DNA of 64,000 nt from Ureibacillus aquaedulcis (GCF_030418165.1 NZ_JAUHTQ010000003.1:62001-126000); one strand, 5' to 3'. Positions 1-12,007 are shown, counted from the first letter of the stretch. Notes: generated by a model from the letters alone, not told the origin. Numbers and translations are program-made.

Positions 1-1
1 A

Positions 2-115
2 GGTACAAAAGTGCGTGAAATGCTTCGAAACGGTGAAATTCCACCAAGTACATTCAGCAGAAAAGAAGTCATCGAAGTATTAATTCGCGGTCTACGAAAA
101 GAAGTCCATTCATAA
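2..115 (+). CDS. sat: sulfate adenylyltransferase, C-terminal fragment
   Basis: The window opens inside this gene; only the last 37 codons and TAA are present. The visible peptide begins [16 protein letters not shown] and continues FSRKEV, the conserved C-terminal stretch of ATP sulfurylase, which makes adenosine 5'-phosphosulfate from ATP and sulfate in the cytoplasm. The next gene, 16 bases downstream on the same strand, encodes APS kinase, the following step of sulfate activation, which supports the call. The catalytic domain lies to the left of the window, so nothing can be said about completeness. Confidence 0.85.
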   Translation, partial: GTKVREMLRNGEIPPSTFSRKEVIEVLIRGLRKEVHS

Positions 116-131
116 AAAGAGGTGTAAAAAT

Positions 132-728
132 TTGAGTTCAAATATTGTATGGCATGATGCCTCCATCAGCAAATCAGAAAGAAAAGAAAAAAACAACCAC
201 CATAGCTTTATCCTATGGTTCACCGGACTATCGGCTTCCGGCAAATCCTCCATTGCAAACGCACTAGCAAGAGTGTTATTTGAAAGGGGCAATCAGACCT
301 TCGTATTGGATGGTGATAATATTCGCCACGGGTTAAACAAAGACTTAGGGTTTGATGAAGACTCCCGAAAAGAAAATATCCGTAGAATCGGAGAAGTATC
401 CAAGCTTTTTGTAGAGAGTGGCCAAATTGTGTTAACTGCCTTCATCTCCCCTTATCAAGAAGATCGTGATGTTGTTCGTGCATTAGTGGAAGATGGAGAA
501 TTTATCGAAGTCTATGTAAAATGCTCGGTTGAAGAATGCGAACGCCGCGATCCAAAAGGTCTATACAAAAAAGCACGCAATGAAGAAATTAAAAACTTCA
601 CTGGAATTAGTGCACCATATGAGGCACCAGTAAATCCAGAAATTGTAGTGGATAGCGAAAACTTTTCTATTGAAGAATGTGCGAAACAATTAATTCAAAT
701 TTTAACAGAAAAAGAATATATCAATTAA
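132..728 (+). CDS. cysC: adenylylsulfate kinase (APS kinase)
   Basis: A 198-residue cytoplasmic enzyme that phosphorylates adenosine 5'-phosphosulfate at the 3' hydroxyl to give PAPS for sulfate reduction. A Walker A loop GLSASGKSS lies near residue 33, followed by [10 protein letters not shown] (APS/Mg binding), the ENIRRIGEV helix and the FISPYQEDR segment typical of CysC. Length is normal for the family (about 200). The start is TTG, chosen because an AGAGGTG Shine-Dalgarno sits at 118-124 just after the sat stop. It forms an operon with sat and is followed at once by an intrinsic terminator, so it is the last gene of the sulfate-assimilation operon. Confidence 0.93.
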   Translation: MSSNIVWHDASISKSERKEKNNHHSFILWFTGLSASGKSSIANALARVLFERGNQTFVLDGDNIRHGLNKDLGFDEDSRKENIRRIGEVSKLFVESGQIVLTAFISPYQEDRDVVRALVEDGEFIEVYVKCSVEECERRDPKGLYKKARNEEIKNFTGISAPYEAPVNPEIVVDSENFSIEECAKQLIQILTEKEYIN

Positions 729-747
729 AAATATCCATTAAAAAGTT

Positions 748-794
748 GGAAGCTGTTCATTTGTCATTGAAGACAAATTGAACAGCTTCCTTTT
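748..794 (+). terminator. intrinsic terminator after cysC
   Basis: An inverted repeat GGAAGCTGTTCA / TGAACAGCTTCC with inner TTTGTC/GACAAA pairing is followed by TTTT. It closes the sat-cysC transcript, and the convergent pnkp gene ends about 30 bases beyond, so it may serve both directions. Confidence 0.85.
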
Positions 795-820
795 AGTCAT
801 GGAATGATATCATTAATTTC

Positions 821-3406
821 TTATAATCTCGGATCAACCGGATCTGACTCCATCGCTAAGGTTCCAAGGACGCACTCATGAACTCTTTCAATCGATTCGC
901 CATTAATGAGTCTTTGAATTCCTTCTATACCTAAAGCAAACTCTTTTAAGGCATGCTTTTGCTTTTTACCAACATTGCGTTTTTTTAACCTAGTCAAGTT
1001 CTCCGGCTCCAGATAATCCATGCCATAAATGATGTGGAGATATTTTCTGCCTCTAACTTTGATGGCAGGCTGGATTAGCCTTCCCTTATATTTCGAAATA
1101 AATGTTTCCGGCTTAATCACAATTCCCTCATGACCATCACTTGTTATCTCACCCCACCATTGAATAACCTCTTCTTCATCTGCCCTATCATTTATGACCA
1201 TATATTCCGTTTCCACAAAGAGCCTGTCCATTAACGAAAATGCCTTGTTCATCTCCATATGCCAGGTATGCGGCTTATTGAAGAAGGTTTCATGACTATG
1301 CGCGAGTATGTGGAAAGGAGCAATTTGAATTTGATCAATCTCATTGATTTCCCAGCAATATTTTTGGAATACATCCTTGAATACACGGGCATTTGCGAGC
1401 TTATCCTCATACTCTTTGAGCCATTTAGCCAAATCCACATTGCTTCCTGCAGCACTTTCAATCTTATCCTTTAATAAGCCGCGATCTAGAATTGCATTTT
1501 CAGCTACATGTGCATACTGACTGCTAATCAACTCTTTCGCCTTTAGATTCCATGGCATGATCTCGGCATCCATAAGAAGGAATTCTGTATTATGTTTATT
1601 AAAATAATCATTAGCTGTTAAGCTTTCATTAATTCTCGAAAGTATTTCGCCCTCTGTTGCCATATCGAAGAATCTTCTGCCTGTACGTGTATAGATTACT
1701 CCGAGGGTTTCACGGCCAACGTATTTACGACCTACCTCTGAATCTTTGAATAAAAATAAAATTCCCCTACTGCCCATATGCTTCTTTTCTGCAACCATCC
1801 GTTCAACCCCCATACTTCGGTAGTAATCAATTGCTTCTTTGGGATGTTCAAGATAATTTTTCAGAGCAGAGACAGCTGGTGTTGGACTCATCGTTGGTGG
1901 AATATAAACCAACCCTTCAATCGGGACTGTATAATGAGACACCGAATCGATAGTGGAAAGTGCATATTCTTTAGGTATTTTAATCTGCCCCAGTTCATTG
2001 GTTGACACCGTAAATCCACCGATAAATTTAGCAATGTTTGGTGGGTTCAGCCTTTTCTTTTTCAATTCCATAAGAGGGTTATTTAGTCCCTCATAATAAT
2101 CTTTTTTAGCTTGAACAGCAACAAATTCCTTTTCGGGATAACGAAAAGCCGTCAACTCTCCTCCAAAAACCACACCCTGGTCAATATTAATTGTATTGTT
2201 AATCACAAGTGGCTTCGGCTTTGGGTCATGTCCCCAAACAATTAAAGTGCTTGTTTTATGATGAATTGTCCAGTCTTTCCGAATCGGTCTTCCAGTTTCA
2301 TTTACTCCTTCATGATCACCGTATCGGCAGAAATCGCTGATGTCATCAGATTGTTTGCCAATAAACTCATCCTTGATTCCCGCATGGGTACAGACCAATG
2401 TTGGTATCCCCTGCTTTGTCAAAACATAATGAGAGGGTGCTTTTAGAAGAAAAGTCTTGAGCTCATGTTTTAATTGTTCGATTTTCTCTTTATCTTTATA
2501 TTGCTTAAAGTCTTCGGCAACAAGCTCGTCCCCGTGAGCCAAGGTCACATTTTTGCCATCTAGCCACCTTGCAATTTTCCATCCATGATTGCTGTCAATC
2601 ATATAAGCCAGATTCTCATTAACATGATGCAAGAAAAAGCTCATCGTTTTTAATGATTCCGGTCCCCGGCTCATAATATCCCCAAGTGACAGGAACTTTC
2701 TTCCTTCTGGATGAACATACAGTTCTTCAGCATTCTTCTCATATCCTAATTGTTCAAGCAGCTGAATCATTTCATCATAACAGCCATGGATATCCCCGAT
2801 AATGTCTATTCCATTTTCGATTTCCAGGTACAGTGGGTTGCTATTTCTCCTACTCACTTCAGTTTCATTCGTATCGGAGATAAAATAGGTCTCTAAATAA
2901 CCTTCTTTTTTAATAAAACGTTTCTCTCTTTTAAATACTTGGTACTGCTGCTTAATTCGTTTAGTGCCCCTTGGATTTTCTCGCTTTTTATCCCGCTCCA
3001 GGAGAACATCCTGATTTACATCCAACACAAGAGTTACCACTGGTACATGGTGTTTTTTGCCAAATTCAATATACCTTTTTCGGTCATCAGGATACAAATG
3101 TGTCGCATCAACAAAAGTTAGCTTGTTAAGCCTGCATCTTGCTTCGATGGTTGCTTCCATAAGTGAAAATGCCTCAGCAGAGATTCTTTGATAGTCATTA
3201 TATAAACTTTCCGAGACGTCTTTCCACCTATGAGCCCAATCAATAAACTCTAGATTACTCACTCTCACTCTAAATTCATCAGAGCTTATAATTTCAGAAG
3301 GAAGAATTTGACCTTTATCTATTAATTGCTTCAGAAAGGTTGATTTCCCGCTATTTGAAGGGCCTACGAGTAAAACTATGCCTGCATAAGGTAAAACTAT
3401 CTCCAC
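821..3406 (-). CDS. pnkp: polynucleotide kinase-phosphatase-ligase (bacterial Pnkp), RNA repair
   Basis: An 861-residue three-domain RNA repair enzyme. The N-terminal 5'-OH kinase has P-loop GPSNSGKST (15-23), an SSDEFR acid motif (41-46) and FVDATH (98-103). The central metallophosphoesterase has DIHGCYDE (205-212), LGDIMSRGP (241-249), THAGI (340-344) and WGHDP (391-395). The C-terminal adenylyltransferase/ligase has the nucleotidyl-lysine motif KKHMGSRG (541-548). The family heals 5'-OH and 2',3'-phosphate ends and, with Hen1, seals and methylates cleaved RNA. Length matches known Pnkp (about 850-870). Start GTG lies 3 bases after the hen1 stop and its GGGAGG Shine-Dalgarno overlaps the hen1 end, implying translational coupling. 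Odd: the usual GDxxDRGP and GNH(D/E) motifs read GDIMSRGP and SNHG. Confidence 0.93.
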   Translation of the reverse strand: MEIVLPYAGIVLLVGPSNSGKSTFLKQLIDKGQILPSEIISSDEFRVRVSNLEFIDWAHRWKDVSESLYNDYQRISAEAFSLMEATIEARCRLNKLTFVDATHLYPDDRKRYIEFGKKHHVPVVTLVLDVNQDVLLERDKKRENPRGTKRIKQQYQVFKREKRFIKKEGYLETYFISDTNETEVSRRNSNPLYLEIENGIDIIGDIHGCYDEMIQLLEQLGYEKNAEELYVHPEGRKFLSLGDIMSRGPESLKTMSFFLHHVNENLAYMIDSNHGWKIARWLDGKNVTLAHGDELVAEDFKQYKDKEKIEQLKHELKTFLLKAPSHYVLTKQGIPTLVCTHAGIKDEFIGKQSDDISDFCRYGDHEGVNETGRPIRKDWTIHHKTSTLIVWGHDPKPKPLVINNTINIDQGVVFGGELTAFRYPEKEFVAVQAKKDYYEGLNNPLMELKKKRLNPPNIAKFIGGFTVSTNELGQIKIPKEYALSTIDSVSHYTVPIEGLVYIPPTMSPTPAVSALKNYLEHPKEAIDYYRSMGVERMVAEKKHMGSRGILFLFKDSEVGRKYVGRETLGVIYTRTGRRFFDMATEGEILSRINESLTANDYFNKHNTEFLLMDAEIMPWNLKAKELISSQYAHVAENAILDRGLLKDKIESAAGSNVDLAKWLKEYEDKLANARVFKDVFQKYCWEINEIDQIQIAPFHILAHSHETFFNKPHTWHMEMNKAFSLMDRLFVETEYMVINDRADEEEVIQWWGEITSDGHEGIVIKPETFISKYKGRLIQPAIKVRGRKYLHIIYGMDYLEPENLTRLKKRNVGKKQKHALKEFALGIEGIQRLINGESIERVHECVLGTLAMESDPVDPRL

Positions 3407-3409
3407 GTT

Positions 3410-4759
3410 TTATACCTCCCTTCTCGTAAATACAGCCATCTGTGTAGGAGTACCGTACTGCTCGTGTTCCTCACCTATCCCTTCAAACGAGATGTCGTAT
3501 TTACTTTCTTCATCTTGCTTTTTGCTCCATGTTTGGAATTCCTCTCTCGTCCATTCAAAGCGGTGATCTGGATGTCGGTATCCTTCATCCATTCCATATA
3601 CTGCGTTATATTCCTGGTTTGGTGTGGTCAATAGCAACACTCTTGGTCGGTATTCCTGCAAGATTATCCTCATGATTTTGGGTAGACGGTCTTCATCGAT
3701 ATGTTCGATGACTTCACAAAGTATCATAATATCCTTGTTCTTCAATCGCTCATCATAGTAAAAGAGGGAGCCCATTACTTGTTTTGGCATAACGAAATTC
3801 TCTTTCTGTACTACTTTTTCATATCTCTTAAGGGCCTTCAGGTTTTCGGATTCGGACGGTTCAACGGCCAAGATTTCTTTAACCCCATCAACGAAACCTA
3901 ATTTTTCAGATAGCTTTCCTTCCCCTGAACCAAAGTCCACTATACTCTCCCTGAAATTTAATTGATTAACTCTTCTGACTATTCTTTCGTAGCGAAGGTC
4001 ATTTAGCCTACTTTTAGGTTCTGTTTCAGTTTTGAGTTCGGGTACAGTTTGCTTTTCTACCAAATTGTACAATTCTTCAAATCGCAATGCTCTTCGCAAT
4101 ATGAACTCTCTTAATGGGTGTTGATCAAGCCACCCCTCACCGTATCGTTCAATCTTCCCGACTTCCTTTTCATCGATATAATAATGCTTATAATTGTCTA
4201 AAACCGGAATTAGCACAAAAAGCTGCCGAAGTCCCATCTGAAGAGTAGTCATACCTTCTAACGTAATGTATCTCGCAGTACTTACCCGTTTAAAATCCAT
4301 ACGATAATCAACCTCGCCATAAGTAATCGCTACATCATAACCTAAAGGCTGAAATAAATCGAGAAGCTCGTTATCTGTTAGTTGAGAAGCTACCGGTCCA
4401 AAACTAAATTGGAGGGAGAACGGATGATTCACCCATGGCTCATATTCTTCGGTTGGTTTTCCATTCAGCGCGGTTCCCAGAGCAGTTCTTATAAAGGTAC
4501 AGAATATACTGCTCACTGCAAATTCCCGGTCGTTTATATAAGAGGTAATATCGTAGGCTTCAGAATTATTCCTCGAAAGTTCAATTGGATCGGGCGTCAC
4601 AAATATAGTAACTTCCACTTCATCATCCGTAAATTTACTAAAAAACATTCTTACTAAATGGCCACTTACATTTCTCTCGTAAAGATTATTTGGATTTTTG
4701 GCCAACAGATAGGACAGTACATTCACATCCTGACCTGTCCCTCGTATCGTTAATTGCAT
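3410..4759 (-). CDS. hen1: Hen1, 3'-terminal RNA ribose 2'-O-methyltransferase
   Basis: Hen1 adds a 2'-O-methyl group at the broken RNA 3' end before Pnkp ligation, so the repaired RNA resists a second cut by the same ribotoxin. The 449-residue product has the Hen1-specific N-terminal half (about 1-255), then a SAM-dependent methyltransferase with VDFGSGEGKL (274-283), the metal-binding EVIEH (349-353) and a downstream histidine region HPDHRFEW (396-403), the expected Hen1 metal/catalytic set. The open frame extends 17 codons further upstream (to 4810), but the ATG at 4759 is preceded by GGTAGGTGG at good spacing and begins MQLTIRGTG, the usual family start. First gene of a two-gene operon with pnkp. 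Confidence 0.93.
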   Translation of the reverse strand: MQLTIRGTGQDVNVLSYLLAKNPNNLYERNVSGHLVRMFFSKFTDDEVEVTIFVTPDPIELSRNNSEAYDITSYINDREFAVSSIFCTFIRTALGTALNGKPTEEYEPWVNHPFSLQFSFGPVASQLTDNELLDLFQPLGYDVAITYGEVDYRMDFKRVSTARYITLEGMTTLQMGLRQLFVLIPVLDNYKHYYIDEKEVGKIERYGEGWLDQHPLREFILRRALRFEELYNLVEKQTVPELKTETEPKSRLNDLRYERIVRRVNQLNFRESIVDFGSGEGKLSEKLGFVDGVKEILAVEPSESENLKALKRYEKVVQKENFVMPKQVMGSLFYYDERLKNKDIMILCEVIEHIDEDRLPKIMRIILQEYRPRVLLLTTPNQEYNAVYGMDEGYRHPDHRFEWTREEFQTWSKKQDEESKYDISFEGIGEEHEQYGTPTQMAVFTRREV

Positions 4760-4885
4760 TGTGATTTGCCACCTACCTTCTAAACATTCCATTTTCCTAC
4801 AGCATAACATAAGACATTAATGGAGTTCTATTTTGGAGTTGACGAGTTGCTTTCGGCTAGTACCGCTATATATCGCGGCTATTTT

Positions 4886-5060
4886 ATGAAGTACTTTTGC
4901 TATGTAATCCCTTTACGGGTAGTGCTTCATTCTCATAACGATGCACTTTTCCTGGGTAGTTCCTTGATAAGAAGTGCTTCATTCTCCTAATGTTGCACTT
5001 CTCTACGGTACCCCTTTTCCTAGAAGTATTTCACCCTTCTTTCGATGCGCTTTTCGTGTT
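4886..5060. repeat. 52-nt hairpin repeat cluster, family A (locus 1)
   Basis: Part of the roughly 410-base stretch without a gene between hen1 and the 91-residue gene. About four degenerate units begin near 4886, 4940, 4991 and 5044 (steps 54, 51, 53). Each carries the pair AGTGCTTCA ... TGATGCACTT, which can fold as a short hairpin. The same motif and spacing recur at 31.2-31.5 kb. No open frame with a ribosome binding site is visible here; the left end of the gap presumably holds the hen1 promoter. Confidence 0.75.
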
Positions 5061-5222
5061 TGGTCCGTTGACGAAAAATTTCAAAATAGATAATTCCTCT
5101 TTGATTAACGGTCCATCAATATTATAAGTTAATGGTTTCTAATTCCACATTTTTATTTAAGAACCCTTTTATTTTTTTTCAACATATACTGTTTAGAATC
5201 TGACCTAAAGGAGTGAAAATGC

Positions 5223-5498
5223 ATGGGATTTTTCCAACCCGAGGGAACAATGGCACCGCAATTCCCCCCTCCACCTTATGTACCGCCTAAACCTTCTGTA
5301 TCCTATATGATTGACTGTGTCTATCAAAACACATATGTGTGGCTTTGGAATGGGGAGCAATTTTGGTTCTACCCTACTCGAGTTGAATATGGTGAAGTAT
5401 CTGGATATAGATGGAATGGTGTCTTCTGGCAGTTTTATGGGATAGATCCAAGATTGATAGAAGCTGTTGCCTGCCCTCCTACCCCCACTTTATATTAA
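5223..5498 (+). CDS. small proline/aromatic-rich protein, unknown function
   Basis: A 91-residue protein with a proline-rich start (PPPPYVPPKP, about 16-25) and an aromatic core containing TYVWLWNGEQFWFYPT and GYRWNGVFWQFYGID. Short proteins with a similar FWFYPT ... GYRWNG ... GID core occur widely in Bacillales genomes without experimental function, sometimes mislabelled as transporters; that recollection is from memory. There is no membrane segment or signal peptide. A clear AAAGGAG lies 9 bases before the ATG. It sits beside a Tyr-rich protein and a YjcZ-type peptide, suggesting a sporulation or spore-coat neighbourhood (inference). Confidence 0.75.
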   Translation: MGFFQPEGTMAPQFPPPPYVPPKPSVSYMIDCVYQNTYVWLWNGEQFWFYPTRVEYGEVSGYRWNGVFWQFYGIDPRLIEAVACPPTPTLY

Positions 5499-5558
5499 AA
5501 TTCATAATAACCAATGTCCTTACCTCAAGTGAATAATACAACTATACTAAAAGAAATT

Positions 5559-5591
5559 GGACCTACTGAATTCATAAACTCCAGTAGGTCC
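5559..5591. terminator. convergent (bidirectional) terminator
   Basis: GGACCTACTG / CAGTAGGTCC arms around a 13-base loop. It lies between the convergent genes 5223-5498 and 5623-5850. On the minus strand the stem is followed by a T-rich run, so it best serves the Tyr-rich gene. Confidence 0.75.
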
Positions 5592-5622
5592 TTGGTTTAA
5601 AAGTCGAATATCATATTATATA

Positions 5623-5850
5623 TTAGTAGCCATAAGGTCGGTTGTACGGATATCGATAGTATGGTTGATTATAGTACGGATATCGGTAGTACGGCGGGTA
5701 GATTGGGTAAATAGGGAAGAATGGGAAAAACGGGTATTGATAACGTGGACGTCTTCTTCTTCGATGACGTCTTCCATAGCTGTCATAATCATAATCGTAA
5801 TCATCATCTCTGTAATCTTGGTATCCATCATATTGCCCGAAATTTTGCAT
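5623..5850 (-). CDS. tyrosine/proline-rich small protein, possible spore coat protein
   Basis: A 75-residue low-complexity protein. An acidic Asp/Tyr segment (DDDYDYDYD, near 15-23) is followed by a run of arginines (RRHRRRRRPR, 27-36) and a Pro/Tyr/Phe-rich tail (FFPFFPIYPIYPPYYR and PYNRPYGY). Composition resembles Bacillus spore coat and crust proteins that are cross-linked through tyrosines, but no named family can be assigned. The frame is chosen over an overlapping one because AAGGAGGAG sits just before its ATG. The neighbouring YjcZ-type peptide fits a sporulation context. Confidence 0.7.
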   Translation of the reverse strand: MQNFGQYDGYQDYRDDDYDYDYDSYGRRHRRRRRPRYQYPFFPFFPIYPIYPPYYRYPYYNQPYYRYPYNRPYGY

Positions 5851-5970
5851 AATACTCCTCCTTTTTAATTCGATATAGGTTATGCCAGTTCCCTATAAGG
5901 TTACTAGACTCTTGCCTAGGAAAAATTTGTTTAACCGGCCTAATAAACACCTGTTCACGAATACAATAAA

Positions 5971-5996
5971 CCGCCTTCCCCTATTGGAAAGGCGGC
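5971..5996 (-). terminator. terminator downstream of the YjcZ-type gene
   Basis: CCGCCTTTCC / GGAAGGCGG hairpin on the minus strand followed by TTTATTGTATT, about 40 bases after the stop of the 34-residue gene. Confidence 0.75.
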
Positions 5997-6038
5997 TTAC
6001 TCCACGTTAACAACTTTTAATTGTCTGTAGAAGATTTA

Positions 6039-6143
6039 TTAATACCCCATAAATGATGCACCAACAATAATCAATAAAATGAATAGAACAACAATCAATG
6101 CGAATTGACTGCCGTAGTTTTTGCCGCCTTCATAGTTTGACAT
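6039..6143 (-). CDS. YjcZ-family sporulation peptide (34 aa)
   Basis: A very short gene encoding a peptide that begins MSNYEGGKNYGSQFALI and ends IIVGASFMGY, with one hydrophobic helix (about residues 14-31). The Gly/Tyr-rich head followed by FALIVVLFILLIIVG is the hallmark of the YjcZ/SscA family of small spore-associated membrane peptides. A strong GGGAGGTG precedes the ATG by 6 bases, and a hairpin terminator follows. Family members take part in spore assembly or germination in Bacillus; that role is inferred here. Confidence 0.85.
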   Translation of the reverse strand: MSNYEGGKNYGSQFALIVVLFILLIIVGASFMGY

Positions 6144-6275
6144 AATTTCACCTCCCTGAATTCGATATTTTATCTTATGGATTTGTCAAAGCATGTGGAG
6201 GGATAAAAGTGGAAAATATATAAAAAGATTTTTTAAAAATAAAAGACCAAGCAAAATGTGCTCAGTCTTTATGTC

Positions 6276-6321
6276 AAAAAAAGGGTCTTCGAGCATTAAG
6301 AATGTCCCGAAAACCCTTTTT
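6276..6321 (-). terminator. terminator of the suf operon
   Basis: AAAAAGGGTTTTCGGGA pairing with TCGAAGACCCTTTTTTT on the minus strand, starting about 20 bases after the sufB stop. Strong U-tract. Confidence 0.88.
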
Positions 6322-6339
6322 ATCAATATTTTGAAGCTA

Positions 6340-7737
6340 TTAACCGATTGAACCTTCCATCTCGAACTTGATTAGGCGGTTCATTTCTACTGCGTATTCC
6401 ATTGGTAATTCTTTTGTGAATGGCTCGATGAAGCCCATTACGATCATTTCTGTTGCTTCACCTTCAGAGATACCACGGCTCATTAAGTAGAATAATTGTT
6501 CCTCGGATACTTTAGATACTTTTGCTTCATGCTCTAAAGATACGTTATCGTTTAAGATTTCGTTGTAAGGAATTGTATCAGATGTTGATTCATTATCTAG
6601 GATCAATGTATCACATTCGATGTTTGAACGTGCACCAGTCGCTTTTTTACCAAAGCGAACGATCCCACGGTAAGTTACTTTACCGCCCTGTTTAGAAATC
6701 GATTTCGATACGATTGTTGAAGATGTATTTGGTGCTAAGTGAATCATTTTGGCACCTGCATCTTGGTGTTGCCCTTTACCCGCGATTGCGATAGAAAGTG
6801 TCATACCACGTGCACCTTCACCTTTAAGGATACATGCAGGGTATTTCATCGTTAATTTTGAACCGATGTTGCCATCAATCCATTCCATTGTCCCGTTTTC
6901 TTCAACAACAGTACGTTTTGTAACCAGGTTGTATACGTTGTTTGCCCAGTTTTGAATTGTTGTATAACGGCAGTATGCATCTTTTTTAACAATGATTTCT
7001 ACTACTGCTGAGTGAAGTGAGTTGGTTGTATACACAGGAGCTGTACATCCTTCTACGTAGTGTACACTTGAACCTTCATCCACAATGATTAATGTACGTT
7101 CGAATTGACCCATGTTTTCAGAGTTAATACGGAAGTACGCTTGAAGTGGAGTGTCCAATTTTACACCAGGTGGTACATAGATAAACGATCCACCAGACCA
7201 AACAGCCGAGTTAAGTGCAGCAAATTTGTTGTCTGAAGCAGGGATTACAGTACCCCAGTATTGTTTGAAGATGTCTTCGTTTTCACGTAATGCAGAATCT
7301 GTATCCTTGAACACGATTCCTAGATCTTCAAGATCTTTTTTCATGTTGTGGTAAACCACTTCAGATTCATACTGAGCAGATACACCAGCCAAGTATTTTT
7401 GTTCAGCTTCAGGAATACCTAATTTGTCAAATGTCGCTTTAATTTCTTCAGGTACTTCATCCCAAGATTTTTGAGTTGCTTCGGATGGTTTTACATAGTA
7501 AGTAATTTCATCGAAGTTTAAAGCTGAAAGGTCGCCACCCCATTGTGGCATTGGTTTAGAGTAGAAGATTTCTAGCGCTTTTAGGCGGTAGTTTAACATC
7601 CACTCGGGTTCTTCTTTCATTTTTGAAATTTCACGTACGATTTCTTCAGTTAATCCACGTTTTGAACGGAAAACTGATACGTCTTTATCATGGAAGCCGT
7701 ATTTGTAATCGCCGATATCAGGCATTTTTTTTGCCAT
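6340..7737 (-). CDS. sufB: Fe-S cluster assembly scaffold SufB
   Basis: 465 residues, standard length. SufB is the scaffold on which, with SufC ATPase and SufD, Fe-S clusters are built in the cytoplasm. Recognisable stretches are [20 protein letters not shown] near the N terminus, [20 protein letters not shown], the beta-helix core with TVHYVEG-like repeats, and the C-terminal [23 protein letters not shown]. Conserved Cys residues ([21 protein letters not shown]) are present. The ATG has a GGAGGAG ribosome binding site. Last gene of the sufCDSUB operon. Confidence 0.96.
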   Translation of the reverse strand: MAKKMPDIGDYKYGFHDKDVSVFRSKRGLTEEIVREISKMKEEPEWMLNYRLKALEIFYSKPMPQWGGDLSALNFDEITYYVKPSEATQKSWDEVPEEIKATFDKLGIPEAEQKYLAGVSAQYESEVVYHNMKKDLEDLGIVFKDTDSALRENEDIFKQYWGTVIPASDNKFAALNSAVWSGGSFIYVPPGVKLDTPLQAYFRINSENMGQFERTLIIVDEGSSVHYVEGCTAPVYTTNSLHSAVVEIIVKKDAYCRYTTIQNWANNVYNLVTKRTVVEENGTMEWIDGNIGSKLTMKYPACILKGEGARGMTLSIAIAGKGQHQDAGAKMIHLAPNTSSTIVSKSISKQGGKVTYRGIVRFGKKATGARSNIECDTLILDNESTSDTIPYNEILNDNVSLEHEAKVSKVSEEQLFYLMSRGISEGEATEMIVMGFIEPFTKELPMEYAVEMNRLIKFEMEGSIG

Positions 7738-7761
7738 TTTATTCTCCTCCGTTCAAACTAA

Positions 7762-10719
<2,958 letters not shown>

Positions 10720-10736
10720 GTTATTCGTCCTCTCTC

Positions 10737-11519
10737 TTATGCTTCTTCTGTTACCGCGTCTGTATCTTCAATTCCTAATTCTTGTTTAATCCAGTCGTAA
10801 CCTTCTGCTTCTAGGCGTTGTGCCAATTCTGGACCACCTGATTTTACAACGCGGCCTTGCATCATAACATGTACATGGTCAGGAGTGATGTAGTTTAGTA
10901 AACGTTGGTAGTGAGTGATTGCGATACAGCCAAATCCTTCACCGCGCATTTCGTTAATACCTTTTGCTACAACTTTTAATGCATCGATATCTAGACCAGA
11001 GTCAATTTCATCCAGGATTGCAAACTTAGGTTTGATCATCATTAATTGCAGAATTTCGTTACGTTTCTTTTCCCCACCAGAGAAACCTTCGTTTAAGTAA
11101 CGTTGAGCCATTTCTTGGTCCATTTCCAGGAAATCCATTGTTTTATCTAATTCACGGATGAATTTCATTAATGAAATCTCATCGCCTTCTTCACGGCGAG
11201 CATTGATAGCTGAGCGAACAAAATCAGCATTTGTCACACCTGAAATTTCAGATGGGTATTGCATAGCTAGGAATAGACCAGCTTTAGCACGCTCATCAAC
11301 TTCCATTTCAAGTACATTTTCACCATCTATTTCAATTGTTCCTTGAGTTACTTCATATTTTGGATGACCCATGATAGCCGAAGCCAATGTTGATTTACCA
11401 GTACCGTTAGGACCCATGATTGCATGAACTTCGTTTGTATTAATAGTAAGGTTTAAACCTTTTAAAATCTCTTTATCTTCGATTGATACGTGAAGATCTT
11501 TTATTACTAAAGTTGACAT
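10737..11519 (-). CDS. sufC: Fe-S assembly ATPase SufC
   Basis: 260-residue ABC-type ATPase of the SUF complex. Walker A GPNGTGKST (36-44), signature FSGGEKKRNE, Walker B KFAILDEIDSGLD with the SufC-specific IDSGLDIDAL, and the H-loop ITHYQRLL are all visible. It is cytoplasmic and powers conformational change of SufB-SufD rather than transport. It is the first gene of the operon: GGAGGTAA precedes the ATG and the promoter should lie in the gap to its right. Confidence 0.96.
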   Translation of the reverse strand: MSTLVIKDLHVSIEDKEILKGLNLTINTNEVHAIMGPNGTGKSTLASAIMGHPKYEVTQGTIEIDGENVLEMEVDERAKAGLFLAMQYPSEISGVTNADFVRSAINARREEGDEISLMKFIRELDKTMDFLEMDQEMAQRYLNEGFSGGEKKRNEILQLMMIKPKFAILDEIDSGLDIDALKVVAKGINEMRGEGFGCIAITHYQRLLNYITPDHVHVMMQGRVVKSGGPELAQRLEAEGYDWIKQELGIEDTDAVTEEA

Positions 11520-11965
11520 TATATTACCTCCGTAGTTGTGCTTTGAATGGCAGGACCATTTCTAATTTATTATCATTCTAATCTTAACCGAAATCCCGAA
11601 ACCATGCAAAGCATTTATTTTACAAACAGTATATTTCGACCAAATCCATTAAAATATTGGAGTTTTACTCTTTTTTATAGTGTTTCAGGAAAGCAAGCGG
11701 GAAGAAAAGTTGATGAATTCATTTTCAATACACGAAGTCTAATTGAGAATTTATTTCACCGATAAAATCAGACATGATAGCTGGAAATTCGCTAAAATCA
11801 ATTCTGCAAATAGTTTACCAATAAACATTCCCTTCTTATACATCGCTAAAAAATTTATAATCATAACACCTATTTTCAGTTTAGAAAAACTTTGCCCATT
11901 GTTCAACCTTTTAGCTTTATTCAATTAGAAAGATTAGTAATTACTTTCTTTTAACGCAAAATAAA
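11520..11965. other. intergenic region upstream of suf, no clear gene
   Basis: AT-rich stretch between sufC and the gltD terminator that should contain the suf promoter. One 37-codon minus-strand frame (11751-11864, starting MIINFLAMYKK) has AGGTG only 2 bases before its ATG; I do not call it. No repeat, RNA gene or convincing operator was seen. Confidence 0.5.
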
Positions 11966-12003
11966 AGCGGTCTCCGAGTATTTTTACAACTCGGAAACCA
12001 CTT
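11966..12003 (-). terminator. terminator of gltBD
   Basis: AAGTGGTTTCCGAGT pairs with ACTCGGAGACCGCTT (minus strand), followed by TTATTTT, immediately after the gltD stop. Confidence 0.88.
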
Positions 12004-12007
12004 CAAA

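Noticed and set aside
5616-5831. Overlapping minus-strand frame beside the Tyr-rich gene
   Set aside because: It is the alternative frame of the same repeat-rich DNA; the strong AAGGAGGAG ribosome binding site belongs to the other frame.
11751-11864. 37-codon minus-strand frame upstream of sufC
   Set aside because: AGGTG is only 2 bases before the ATG, there is no terminator, and the sequence shows no family feature.
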